64,000 bases of DNA, taken from NCBI GenBank assembly GCA_038363925.1, contig JAQQWL010000004.1, positions 1,178,001 to 1,242,000 on the forward strand. Direction: 5' to 3'. The position numbers were made by a program, and so were the translations under genes. Positions 35,370-46,434 of the stretch are shown here, piece after piece. The first letter of the stretch is position 1; every line of letters begins with the position of its first letter. The notes under the pieces were generated by a model. It had not been told where the DNA came from, did no database searches, and worked only from the letters and a program-made list of their open reading frames with translations. Origin of the DNA: Apiospora phragmitis (lineage: Eukaryota; Ascomycota; Sordariomycetes; Amphisphaeriales; Apiosporaceae).

Positions 35370-35729
35370 AGGCTTGGGACAGAAACGATAGATATGTTTT
35401 TACAGAGCACGGCTTGATTAGCTACATTTCTCTATGTATAAAATGTAATAGCTACTTGAATGTAACAACAATTAGACATGCAACAATTAACTCCATGATC
35501 GTGCAAGGGTGCATAATGTAGGCGGGTTTCCGCAATTCTTATGTGCCACAATATTATACGATGCCCATCGATTAATGAAACCCATCGAAGAACCATGCTA
35601 CTAAGGGCTCTTTATTTTATAGAGCGAGACCCTAGTCATTCACTATATCGGTTACCTACGGGCAATATAGAACGAATTTTCCGTCCCCAATCACGGTTCA
35701 ATGCCGGGTCAGGCATTGTTCTGAGCATA
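35370..35729. other. Intergenic, no gene seen
   Basis: Flank between the hydrolase gene and the pogo element; the element's TA target lies at 35728-35729. Confidence 0.5.
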
Positions 35730-35775
35730 ACGTAGGTCACCCCATAATTGACCCCCCCCTGTAATTGACCCCCCT
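35730..35775 (+). repeat. Left terminal inverted repeat of pogo element
   Basis: Starts ACGTAGGTCACCCC and contains two AATTGACCCCCC-like units. It pairs with 37548-37593. Confidence 0.85.
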
Positions 35776-35879
35776 GTCGACCTCCACCACGATTCACCGC
35801 CATTTCGATTCAAAAAGAGATTTCTCAACGAATTTTGATCCGAATTACTTTATTCTTTTAAAAATATATCAATTTACCG

Positions 35880-37496
35880 ATGGTACGTTCATATACCGAA
35901 AGCGACATCTCTGCCGCCATCCAAGATGTGTCAAGCGGTAAATCTATTCATAAGGCTGCCCTTCATTAGGGTATTCCACGGTCTACCCTTATTAGTCGAC
36001 TTCACGGCCGACAATCACGTCGAGAATCAAAATCTGCCTATCAGAAGCTCTCTCCAGTTCAAGAGAAGCATCTGGCAGACTGGATTTTAGCCCAAGAAGC
36101 CCTTGGCGTCGCACCAACGCATACGCAAATCAAGGAACTGGCTCAGCGCGTTTTAGCCCTTCATGGCAACCCTATGCCATTGGGTAAAAACTGGATAGAG
36201 TCATTCCTTGGACGTCACCCAGCCTTACGGACGAAGAGGCAACGTCGTATCGACTCCCAGCGTATCAATAGGGCATCAACTGAGGTAATCAAGTCTTGGT
36301 TTTTAACCAAATTACGTATACCTCAAATCCAGGCTATTAAACCTGAAAACAGACATAATATGGACGAGCACGGTATCTTAGAAGGCCAAGGAGGCAATGG
36401 CCTTGTAGTAAGCAGTTCGGAACTACGTTCTATTCAACAAAAACAGCCTGGTTCAAGGTGCTGGACGACCATATTGGAATATGTATCGGCAATCGGCAGG
36501 GCCATCCCTCCTTTGGTGATTTATAAGGGTAAATCGGTCCAAGAGCAATGGTTCCCCCGAGAACTCGATAAATTTCAAGGATAGAAGTTCGATACGAGCA
36601 GTAAAGGCTGGACGAATAACGAGATCGCCGTCAAATGGCTCGAAGAGGTCTTTATACCGGAAACCGCCCCGAACGACCCAAAGGATGCCCGTTTACTTAT
36701 TCTGGATAGACATGGCAGTCATACAACCGACGATTTCATGTCCCTTTACTACCAAAATAACATTTATTTATTATTTTTACCCCCTCATTCATCACACGTT
36801 CTTCAACCCCTCGATGTTAAGGTCTTCGCCGCTATAAAGACTTATTACCGGAAGGAGATCGGTTTCCTATCCTTATTAACGGATTCAGCTCCTATCGGTA
36901 AACGGAACTTCCTTATATACTATGCTAGAGCCCGTAAAAAGGCTTTATCGGCTCGGAATATCAAGGGTGGTTAACGTGGTAGTGGTCTTTGGCCCGTATA
37001 TGTTACCAAGCCACTCACCAGCCCTCTTTTACTCGAAAATAGTAACCAAAAGCGACCGGAAGAGAGAACACAGGCCTTAGCTAGTCAAGATAAGGCCCTC
37101 ACACCTATCCAAACTCCTTTAGCTAATGGTATATTATGGTCAACACCAAAAAGGTCTATTAATCTAGAGCGCCAGATTCGACACTTTCACCAATTAGGTC
37201 AAAGCGACCTTACTACACAACACCAGCTATTCAGGAAGATCCAAAAAGGATACCAAGAAAAGGATTATCTACTAGTCAATACGGAATTGCAAATCCAGTC
37301 CTTAAAAGAGAAGTTAGAGCTTGCAAGGCCACGAAAGAAACGAAGGGTACAGATTAGCCCAAATTCGAAATTTGCATCAATTAAGAGCATACAACGTACG
37401 AGGGAGGGGCCAGATCAGCTTGAAATTGAGGAATCGGATTCTGAGATATCTACTGTATCTACAGTCGAAAGCGATTGCATTATAGTCCAAAATTAA
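35880..37496 (+). pseudogene. Pogo/Fot1 transposase (CENP-B-type HTH and DDE), three RIP-type stops
   Basis: From ATG 35880 (MVRSYTESDISAAIQDV) one frame runs to 37496, 538 residues, interrupted only by TAG at 35967, TAG at 36582 and TAA at 36972. The N-terminus is a pogo helix-turn-helix (GIPRSTLISRLHGRQS) followed by a CENP-B-type binding region (LGKNWIESFLGRHP). The DDE core is visible: NMDEHGILEG (first Asp), LILDRHGSHTTDDF (second Asp) and LPPHSSHVLQPLDVKVFAAI (third Asp). The three stops replace residues that are Gln, Trp and Trp in such contexts, so each is explained by C-to-T or G-to-A change. There is no indel. The element was probably active until shortly before silencing. Confidence 0.88.
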
Positions 37497-37547
37497 AGGA
37501 ATGGTGACTATTTGGAGTTGGTGGTCAATTTATACCTTTAATTTTAT

Positions 37548-37593
37548 TGGGGGGTCAATTACAGGGGGGGGTCAATTATGGGGTGACGTACGT
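37548..37593 (-). repeat. Right terminal inverted repeat of pogo element
   Basis: Inverted complement of the left end, with doubled GGTCAATTA units; flanked by TA at 37594. Confidence 0.85.
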
Positions 37594-37792
37594 TAATAGT
37601 TGTCTCGATTTTGAAGCAAACGGCTAATCTCTTCTGGGTCTCACGCATAGCCCGGGTGCTGGGCTTACACAATCTTCATCAGACTGTTTGGAGTATTGCA
37701 GCCCCGAGTATTGCAGCCCCAAGGAGAAGCGGCAATGAGGTTTTGGATGGACCTGTGACTGCCTTCTCCCTATAGCGCTCCTGCTTTAGCCT

Positions 37793-38875
37793 TCAACGAC
37801 CTGTCTCACGTTTCTTATTCGAGCCGTGCTGCCCAAAAAGACTACTAGGTGTCATCTCCATTTCTTCCTCGGACAAAGTAGTCCACTGAGATAGCAGTTC
37901 GTTGACAACGCTCGTCGTATCAGGAAACTCGCCGACAAAGGGTACCTTGCTCTTGCTGCTATTTGCAGACTTAAACAACACCATGTCCTTTATGGGGTTT
38001 TTGTCTGGTGTCATATTTGCAGAATGGTCTAATCGGGGTCGATTTTCAGGGTTGTTGTCTTGTTGTCGACGACCTTGTGTTGCGGGCAGGAAAACAACGT
38101 TATATAACCAATGCGCTGTGTCTCTGCTATTCTCGGACGGCAAAAACTCCAGCGTGCCCGTCTGGGCCGTCCGGTCGGCTGTGCCGGCGGAAGGCCAGCT
38201 TTCGGTCTCGTCTTCGGGCTCGTCTTGATCTGCATCAGTGTTCGTCTAAAAGCGAACACCACCGTTAGCGACCATGGTGCATATCGAGTGGTGCGAGATC
38301 TGAACTAGGTTCTCTGCTTGCTAGCGCATTGCATCCGAGTCGTCCTTGGCCTTCCTCCTCTCTTCTGGGTTAGGGATTGTCGACTTCGCGCTGCTTTCGT
38401 TAGTTCCTGTAAAAATAAGGATCTCCTTCACAATACGAAGTTTGACTCACTTGGCGAGGAGCTTGAGTTGGAGAGCAAGCGTGATGGTGTGCAAGATCAT
38501 GTTGATGCCGACCCGGTAGCCGTCAATCTGCTGGAGCAAAGCGCTGCATTTGGAGCGCCGGAACGCCCAGGCCAAGCGCGCTGCTCCAGTAGCGACGTTA
38601 AGCAGCGTTTCTATTTCGCCGTGTACATCTCGGATGCGTCGCACGGCCGAGCTGACTCGCCGCAACAGCCGCCTTTTGATGATGTTTCTACCATCTCGCA
38701 GTATGCGTCGGAGCTCGCCAAGGGCTATGGAAAGGTCCCCGACCGCTTTGGCGATATTATGAGCCTCCTTTGGGGCGTTCCGCACGGCAAATACGATTTT
38801 GAAGATGGCTTTCGACAGCGCTGTGCCAGCCTGGGAGATGCCGGCGATAGACGCGATGACGGACAGCGGATCCAT
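37793..38875 (-). CDS. Protein with fungal STAND-type N-terminal domain, model uncertain
   Basis: Starts at 38875 with MDPLSVIASIAGISQAGTAL, the typical opening of the fungal N-terminal domain found ahead of STAND/NLR-like and ankyrin proteins, and stays helical to LQLKLLAK. A donor GTGAGT lies at 38450. A second coding block, 38245-37793, opens after a CTTTTAG acceptor with an acidic segment (TNTDADQDEPEDETESWPSA) and ends KKRETGR with a stop at 37793. Joining the two leaves the frame off by one base, so either an indel is present or a small intermediate exon was missed. A shorter model ends at 38400 using an acceptor at 38407. There is no nucleotide-binding domain after the N-terminal domain. 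It lies 200 bases from the pogo element. Confidence 0.5.
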
Positions 38876-39331
38876 GGGAAAACTCTGCTTGACGTATGAA
38901 CCAAGAAGAACGAGTCGCAGGGCAAAAGGAAAGACGAGGCTCTGGGCTTTTATGTGAGCCCTTCCCCCTGTTTTGGTGGCGCATCCAGCTGACCACAGCC
39001 TCAGCCATCGGCCAGTATTTGCAACCAATCACGACCACTATCCCGTATATTTAGATTGGTGACTTCTTGATTCTATGTACCTGATACCTCGGGCTTCCTA
39101 GACATCAGTACAATACAAGGGTCTGCACCAATGAAACATGCTATACAGGATAGGGGTAATTAAACCAGTTACGCACTTGCTTTGCAGCATCACTGGTCAT
39201 GATATTCTGAAGGTATACTCAGTGTAGTAGTTAAGATAGTAATTAATTGGCTTAGTTCGTTCTGCTGGCATATGACTGTCGTATCAATCTGTTGTTCCCT
39301 TGTCGTCTAAATTGCTCTGAAGCACGTACAA
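38876..39331. other. Intergenic, no gene seen
   Basis: Upstream region of the STAND-N gene and 3' flank of the transporter relic; nothing else recognised. Confidence 0.4.
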
Positions 39332-39700
39332 TTACCCATGCAGTGTCTCGCCATTTACCTGGGTTACCAACACACTCGCCGGTGCTTTCAAGCCACTAGA
39401 TGACGAAGCCCGACGATGAACCACGCCGCCCTTCTCCGCGTCCATCATACTGTCACCGCCAGCCCGCCGAGCCACCGACCCAACTCGTCCCACGCCATCG
39501 ACCATAACCTCTGGCTCCCCGAGCAAGTGCATGTACCAGTAGTACACACCGACCATGAGCCCCCCACCGACGACGTTGCCGAGTAGCAACGGCACCACGC
39601 CCTTCCAGACGTACAGCCCCGTCGAGAGCCCCGGCACGCCCAGGAAGATTGGGCGAGGGGCACGAAGAACATATTGGCGACGCGACGTGGTCGAGCCTAA
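39332..39700 (-). pseudogene. Formate/nitrite transporter relic, 5'-truncated
   Basis: Reading from 39700 to 39332 on the minus strand, the pieces LDH, VANMFFVPLA, LSTGLYVWKGVVPLLLGNVV and GGGLMVGVYYWYMHLLGEPE match the last two membrane segments of the formate/nitrite channel family, followed by a hydrophilic tail ending GETLHG and TAA at 39332. Two small frame breaks are needed between the first pieces (near 39,655 and 39,688). Nothing resembling the earlier membrane segments was found upstream within 1.1 kb, so the gene is truncated at its 5' side. The family moves formate, nitrite or related anions; this copy cannot. Confidence 0.7.
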
Positions 39701-41219
39701 CCCTGTCCTGATCTAACTATTGTCCAATATCTCGGCAGTCTAGGGGCGGAAAACAGAACCAAAACAACAGAGGTTCTTGTGCTTGTCGCGGAATTCGAAG
39801 AGGGGTGGATGAGAACTGGTCTATCTTGAAAAGGGAAAGCTGAGATGTTCCTGGTTTTCACATCCACCTGGATCGTACCATACATAGTATGCCATCATCA
39901 TGTGTAACATCGTCCACTCATCGTCTGCCTCATCTGCTGATTCGCGTGCGCACTGCTGCTACCTTACGCTGTCTCGTGAAATGTCACCATCATTAGTGTT
40001 AGTAGACTGCGATGTATGTATATCTAGGCGACCACGCGATATTACTTGGGAACATGTAGAAGTACTTTGCCTTCCTCCTTGGGGCTTGATTGGTACGTAT
40101 CGTACGACTGGATCGGTCGTCGTATTAGCCGTTGTCGCTAGTCCGCTTGCTTGACTAGCTGCCAACCTGGCGTTGATCTTCTCCACAGTATAGTATGTCT
40201 TGGCGCCGGTGTGCATCAGTGGATCACAGTCTCTCATGTCTTGGCCCTAGAGGTAATACGCTCAAGTATGGTGCCAGCCCAGAAAGTGAAAGAGACTCAA
40301 CGGTGGCGCTCTTCAAGGCAAACACCCAAAGATTGGTTTTATGATCTGGTGAATATTGGCCTTGGGTGAAAAGATACAAAATAAGATGGCAATGGTGATC
40401 CCGTCCACATGGTTGCGTTTTCACGATAATAGCGGTCACCATTGTCTAGGTCTCGAGGTAAGTCCGATTTCAACCTTTCATTTCCTCCTAGCCTTCTCCA
40501 GAAATACCATGGGGCCCTTCTTAAGTGATTCAATACATTCACCGCCCGGTCTGAAACCAATACAGGCAAACAAGCCGTCTTCATCTCTCCGATTTGGTGG
40601 GTTGCTAAGTGCTTAATACATGGTGACCAAGCCCAGCAGTACGTTTGAGATGTTTGCCAGAAATTGCACTGCAGGTAGCTACTCTGGCACGCCTTCCTCT
40701 TCTGAGATACAGGTTGGATATTTCCCTTGGCTATTTGGCACGCTGGAGTCTCTGATTGGGCCTGCAAAATCTGTCCTGCAGGTGGCAGCTGTAGGTCAAA
40801 TTTCTGGAAAATCCAGAGCACCGCTTGCTAAGCTTAACCCCAATTGTATGAGATAGTGAACATTGTAGTATCGAAAAGAAAAGCAAGTGAAAAGAGCATA
40901 GATTAGACATGTATGGGGTCCGTGTGATATTACTGTATCTTTCGCTTTCTGAGCTTCTAGAGGAAATCTACGAATTTCTTGACCCTACTAATGTATAGTA
41001 TACCTGGACTAAGTATCTAAATTATGTTATGGTCAAATGGATGTGAAGCAGACGTGAGGCTGTCTGCATATTAAAATGCTACGGACTAATTAAAGTAGGC
41101 AACCATTAATTAACTTTACACTGGAATAAACGTCCGCCTTCGCCTTAAACATACCTACTACACCTGGAACCAACGCGGGATCAATTCTATATTAACTTGA
41201 ATTTAACGTGGAATAATTG
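39701..41219. other. Gene-free transition to the AT-rich block
   Basis: No supported gene. An open stretch of about 500 bases on the plus strand (40356-40856), broken once by TAA at 40614, is somewhat protein-like but has no recognisable family. AT content rises from about 40.9 kb. Confidence 0.4.
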
Positions 41220-41514
41220 CCCGATCCTCTCATTATTCGAATCTTATTATTTAATAAGTGTTAACCTCTTAAATAAGTTTAATACGAATATAGAGCTTAA
41301 GCTAGCGCTTTTTATAATTATTATTTCTACTCTTTTTTTTAACCTTTTATATTTAAGTTACTTAATATTATAATATAAATAAAGGTAGCGTGTTATATTA
41401 ATTATTTTATATATAATACTTTATATATTATTTATTACTTTTAATTATATAATAATTATAAGCTTAGTTTCTTATATTAAATAAATTAAGTAATAATATT
41501 TAAAAGTAATTATA

Positions 41515-42137
41515 AATTTATTATTTATTATTTATTATTTATTATTTATTATTTATTATTTATTATTTATTATTTATTATTTATTATTTATTATTTATTA
41601 TTTATTATTTATTATTTATTATTTATTATTTATTATTTATTATTTATTATTTATTATTTATTATTTATTATTTATTATTTATTATTTATTATTTATTATT
41701 TATTATTTATTATTTATTATTTATTATTTATTATTTATTATTTATTATTTATTATTTATTATTTATTATTTATTATTTATTATTTATTATTTATTATTTA
41801 TTATTTATTATTTATTATTTATTATTTATTATTTATTATTTATTATTTATTATTTATTATTTATTATTTATTATTTATTATTTATTATTTATTATTTATT
41901 ATTTATTATTTATTATTTATTATTTATTATTTATTATTTATTATTTATTATTTATTATTTATTATTTATTATTTATTATTTATTATTTATTATTTATTAT
42001 TTATTATTTATTATTTATTATTTATTATTTATTATTTATTATTTATTATTTATTATTTATTATTTATTATTTATTATTTATTATTTATTATTTATTATTT
42101 ATTATTTATTATTTATTATTTATTATTTATTATTTAT
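41515..42137. repeat. Pure heptanucleotide satellite, about 89 copies of TTATTTA
   Basis: The 7-base unit TTATTTA repeats without visible interruption for about 620 bases. It contains only A and T. Flanks are AT-rich but not periodic. Copy number in such arrays is often wrong in assemblies. Confidence 0.95.
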
Positions 42138-43334
42138 AATTTAAAACGTTTATTCTTAATATTAAAGCGAGTTAATTATTTTAATAACGTTTAAAAAAGG
42201 TTTTAAAAAACGAAAATAAAGGAAAATATTTTAATATTAATAAAGTAGCGGTTTTAAAATAAAATAAACTTATTATTATTTATAAAACTTTTAAAAATAA
42301 GAATAAAAATATATTACTACTTATAATAATTATTAAAGTTAATTTCTTTTTAAAACATTAACTTATTATTTATTAAAATATTATTAAAATAGTTTTTTTA
42401 ATCTTCGATACTTTTTAATATAATATCTTTTCTTTTTTATAATTATAAGAAATAATTCCTTATATTATATAATTTTAATTATTTTTATTACGTTATATAA
42501 CGTTTAAATATATTAATTTATTATAGAATATATAAGAGATTTTATTAATTATTAAACTAGTTTATTAATATTAACTTATAGTTTATTTAATTTAAATACT
42601 TAATTAGTTTATATTTTAATAACTTATTTAATATAAACGTTTAATTTATTAAATATATTTCTTTAATTATCTTTATTTTTAATATCGATACGTAATTTTA
42701 TATAAGAAAGAGGTACTAAAATATTATCGTCGCTTTACTTTATTTTAAGAGCGATTTATTTAAATTTAATAATTTAATAAAAAGCGAACTTTTTTTATAA
42801 AAACTATATAAATATTACGACTTAGTTTAATAATACGGTTAAAACTTACTTTTAAAAAAATATTATAATAACTTATAGTATATTATAGTGCGTTTAAATT
42901 AACTACTACGTTATAAAGTAAAGGCTTCGAAAATAACTAAACGGTTATTTTTATTTAATTCTACGCCTTAAGTGCTACCCCACGAGGGACTAACCCGCCG
43001 ATTGTAATAAAGTATTTATAAGATTTTAAACGTGACTCGATATCGTCGGTTAACGTTTATAACTTTATTTATAATAATAATACCACGATAATAATTAACG
43101 CCTTATATAATTATCTTTAATTAATATTTAAAAGCTAACGCGAATTAATTAATACGAGTATATTAGTTAAAAATAATTAAAATAAAAGAATAAGTTACGT
43201 ATAAATAAATGAATAAATTACGTATAAATAAAATAATACCGGATTTAAAGATTTAAAATTAATTTAATAAATTTAAAAGTATTAAAAATTAATTTAAAAA
43301 ATTTAATAATTACGAAAATTATTAATATAAAAGA
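42138..43334. other. AT-rich sequence, not assigned
   Basis: Heavily degraded; a short GC-richer remnant lies at 42,960-43,000 (TGCTACCCCACGAGGGACTA). No element could be identified. Confidence 0.5.
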
Positions 43335-43535
43335 TATTAAATATATATTAATAAGCGTTTTTTTATATATTTTATATAAATACTTTTTATTTTAATAATT
43401 AAGTTAATTATTAATTTAATTTATTAATAAAATAAATAACTTTAATAATTTTATTATATAAATACTTTTACTCGATTATTAATATAAACTTAAGTACTTT
43501 TTATTAAGTTTCTTTTAAAACTTAAATAGCGTTCG
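43335..43535 (+). repeat. Degraded LTR end (partial)
   Basis: About 200 bases match the last third of the Gypsy LTR seen at 50,813-51,498, ending AAATAGCGTTCGT. It abuts the start of the next LTR copy directly. Confidence 0.6.
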
Positions 43536-44314
43536 TGTTATAACCTAGCCCGACCATGCGGCCAAGATCTATAACTCTCGGCACGGACTAACGATAACTC
43601 GAGACGCTTACGAAACCTTATAAAGAATTAATTAGCGTTTACGCCTTATTAATAATAATAAGCCCTATTATACCGCTATAAAAATTACGATAACTAATAT
43701 TATAATAATAATACGACGAAACTAATTAATTAAAAATAAATAAGAATAAATAAATAAAGATAATTAAAATAAAATAATATACTTTATAAGTGAAATAATT
43801 ATATAAATAAATTAACTACTTTTTAAAACTAAATAAAATAAAGTATAAATTAATACTATTATAACAAATATAATTTATTAAAATTAATCGAAATCTTTAT
43901 TTTTAAATACCTCTATTTTATTTTAATAAGTATACGTATTATACTCGAGCTCTTCGTAAATTCTATAACGTTATAAACGCGTTTTAAAAGTTCTCGTATA
44001 ACTACTCCTTCGACGCGATTTGTTTTATAATTATTTATTAACGTCTTTTTAAAATTATAAATCTTTTTTAGCTTATATACGAAATAATCCTTTATTTTAT
44101 AGCCGTTTTTTTTTCGTACGGCGACGCCGGCTAAGCATTTTATTCGCTTTTCGTAATACGCTTATTTTACCCTTTAAAAGAGCGAGCCGGTATATAACTT
44201 ACGTTATCCTTTTTATAATTTAGTTAAATTTAATTAAAATTAATATCGAAAAGCTATTTTAATATTATACGATTCGATTTCTTACGTATTTAGTTTAAGA
44301 TTAAGCTTTAATTA

Positions 44315-46173
44315 ACGTAATCCACGATTTAATTAAATATACGGTTTAATTAAATCCTTTATTATAATTTTTTATAACTTATATTTTATTCTTTATATTT
44401 TTATTACTTATAATAATAAGTTAATAAAAAGAGAGCGATATATAATTAGTATTTTAAGCGCTTTAAAAAAACCTTAAATTAAGTATACGATTTATAATAC
44501 GAATATATAATATCTTTTATATAACCTTACGTTATTAATATCGCGATAGTATTTTATAACGAGATATATAATTATTAATATAAAAGTTTACGAATTTCGA
44601 AGAGTAATTAATTATATAATATATAATTAATTTAAATTCGCGATCCTTTCCCCCTTAAATAAATAATATTAAAGATATAGCGAATTAATTATTTTATTAA
44701 TATAACGCGGGACGCGTCGTCGTTAATTGTTTTTTTTAACTTTATACGACGGTAATTAAACTTCCGGACGCGTTTTAATTAAAAAATTAATTATTAAAGA
44801 GTTTTTTATAAAATTTCGACGCGTATCGCGCGTAATTTATTTTTATATAAAATATAATTTATAAATATAAGGTTTAAAAAAAGGATATTTACAATTTTAA
44901 TAAAACCGGTTTTTTTATAAGTTAAATCTCGTTTAAAATAATTATAACCACTTTTAATTAATATAAGAAGCTTAGGGTAATTTAATGAAAGAATTAAAAA
45001 TAAGTTATAATTATTTAAAGCGTTAGATTATATAGTTATATTATTTTTTTATATATTATATTTACCGGGAAAACGTACTTGTTTTTTAATATAAAAATAG
45101 CTTATTATTAAAAAACTAAGTAATCGTAACTATTAAAAACGGCTAAACTATAAATAAAAAAAGCGAGGATTAAATTTAATATTTTAATAAATATACGAAG
45201 TTTCGTACGAAAAATATTTATCGTTTATTAGTTTTTCATAGTTATAAGAACTATTATTTAATAATTTTTAAGCTTTATTATAAAAAGAACTGGATTATTA
45301 TTCTTTTTATATTTTATTTATTTATTATATAAATTTTAATTTTTTAATATTAATTATTTTTCTATATTAAAAAGGTTATACGAAAAAGAAATCGAAGGTT
45401 TTATATAAGCGTATATTATTTATATCTTAAAGGAGGACTTTTTATTAACGTTTTTAAAAGCGTTCTAAGCGATTTTTATCGTTTTAAATATCTAGGGAGG
45501 TTTTTAAAAAGTAGCATTTATATCGTATAATTTAGAATATATTATTTTATAATTAGATATAAAATTACGTACGTCGACACTTCCGGCGACCTCTTTCGGC
45601 CTATTTATACCTTAGGAATTAAAAACTTTAAATAATTTAATTAAAACTTAATCTTAAACCGAGTACGTTAAAAATCGAATTGAGCGGTATTAAAATAGCT
45701 TCTCGATATTAATTTTTATTAAACTTAATTAAATTATAAAAAGTATAACGTAGGTTATATACCGGCTCGCTCTTTTAAAAGGTAAGGTAACCGTATTACA
45801 AAAGGTAAATAAAATACTTAGCCAGCGCCGCCGTATAAAAAAAATAGCTATAAGATAAAAGATTACTTCGTATATAAACTAAAAAAGACTTATAGTTTTA
45901 AAAAGATACTAATAAATAGTTATAAAATAAATCGCGAAGGGGGAGTAGTCGTATAAAGACGTTTAAAACGCGCTTATAACGCTATAGAATCTACGGAGAG
46001 CCCGGGAATAATACTCGTACTTACTAGAATAATATAAAAGCGTTTAACGAAAACGATTCTAAATAGTTTTAATTAGTTTTAAACGTAATAATTAAATAAA
46101 TTTATATTTTATTATACGAGGTCTTAAAAAGTGTTTAATTAGATTATGTGTTTAATTAAATCGTAAACTATAT
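44315..46173 (+). mobile_element. Pogo-like element P1 nested in P0
   Basis: 1,859 bases. It begins ACGTAATCCACGATTTAATT and its right end read inward is ATATAGTTTACGATTTAATT, inverted repeats differing only by C-to-T type changes, with TA at 44313-44314 and 46174-46175. The host sequence rejoined across it (CTTTAAT, TA, AGTTATTTAAAG) matches the uninterrupted P6. At 45793-45849 the plus strand reads VLQKVNKILSQRRRIKKIA, the basic coiled end typical of fungal pogo/Fot1 transposases. Confidence 0.75.
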
Positions 46174-46434
46174 TAAGTTATTTAAAGTTTTTAATTCTTA
46201 AAGTATAAATAAATTAAAAAAGGTTGCCGAAAGCGTCGGCGTATATAACTTTATATTTAATTATAAAATAATAAGTTCCGGATTATATAATATAAATCCT
46301 ATATTTTAAAAGCTTTTCTAAATATTTAAAACGGTAAAAATCGCTTAAAACGCTTTGAAAAAAGCTAGTAAGAAGTCTTCCTTTGAAATATAAATAATAT
46401 ACGCTTGTATAAAACCCTCGATTTTTTTTATATA

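Larger units (their letters stand above)
35730..37593 (+). mobile_element. Pogo/Fot1-type DNA transposon, complete with terminal inverted repeats
   Basis: The 1,864-base element begins ACGTAGGTCACCCCATAATT and ends with its inverted complement (ACGTACGTCACCCCATAATT when read from 37593 inward), so the inverted repeats match over about 45 bases with one difference near the tip. A TA duplication flanks both sides (35728-35729 and 37594-37595). Each inverted repeat holds two copies of an AATTGACCCCCC-like unit, a typical layout of doubled transposase sites. The inside carries one transposase frame. Base composition is near that of the surrounding genes, so it has been much less affected by RIP than the copies beyond 43 kb. 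Confidence 0.9.

Noticed and set aside
35690..35703. tRNA B-box-like GGTTCAATGCC
   Set aside because: The surrounding bases cannot form a T arm or acceptor stem.
38318..38899. 193-codon frame on the plus strand
   Set aside because: Lies opposite the STAND-type N-terminal domain, which has a recognisable opening; no motif in the plus frame.
40356..40856. Protein-like stretch with one TAA at 40614
   Set aside because: No family, splice sites or start context; may be a relic but not supportable as a gene.
41515..42137. CRISPR-like repetition
   Set aside because: A 7-base tandem repeat without spacers in a fungal genome is a satellite, not a CRISPR array.
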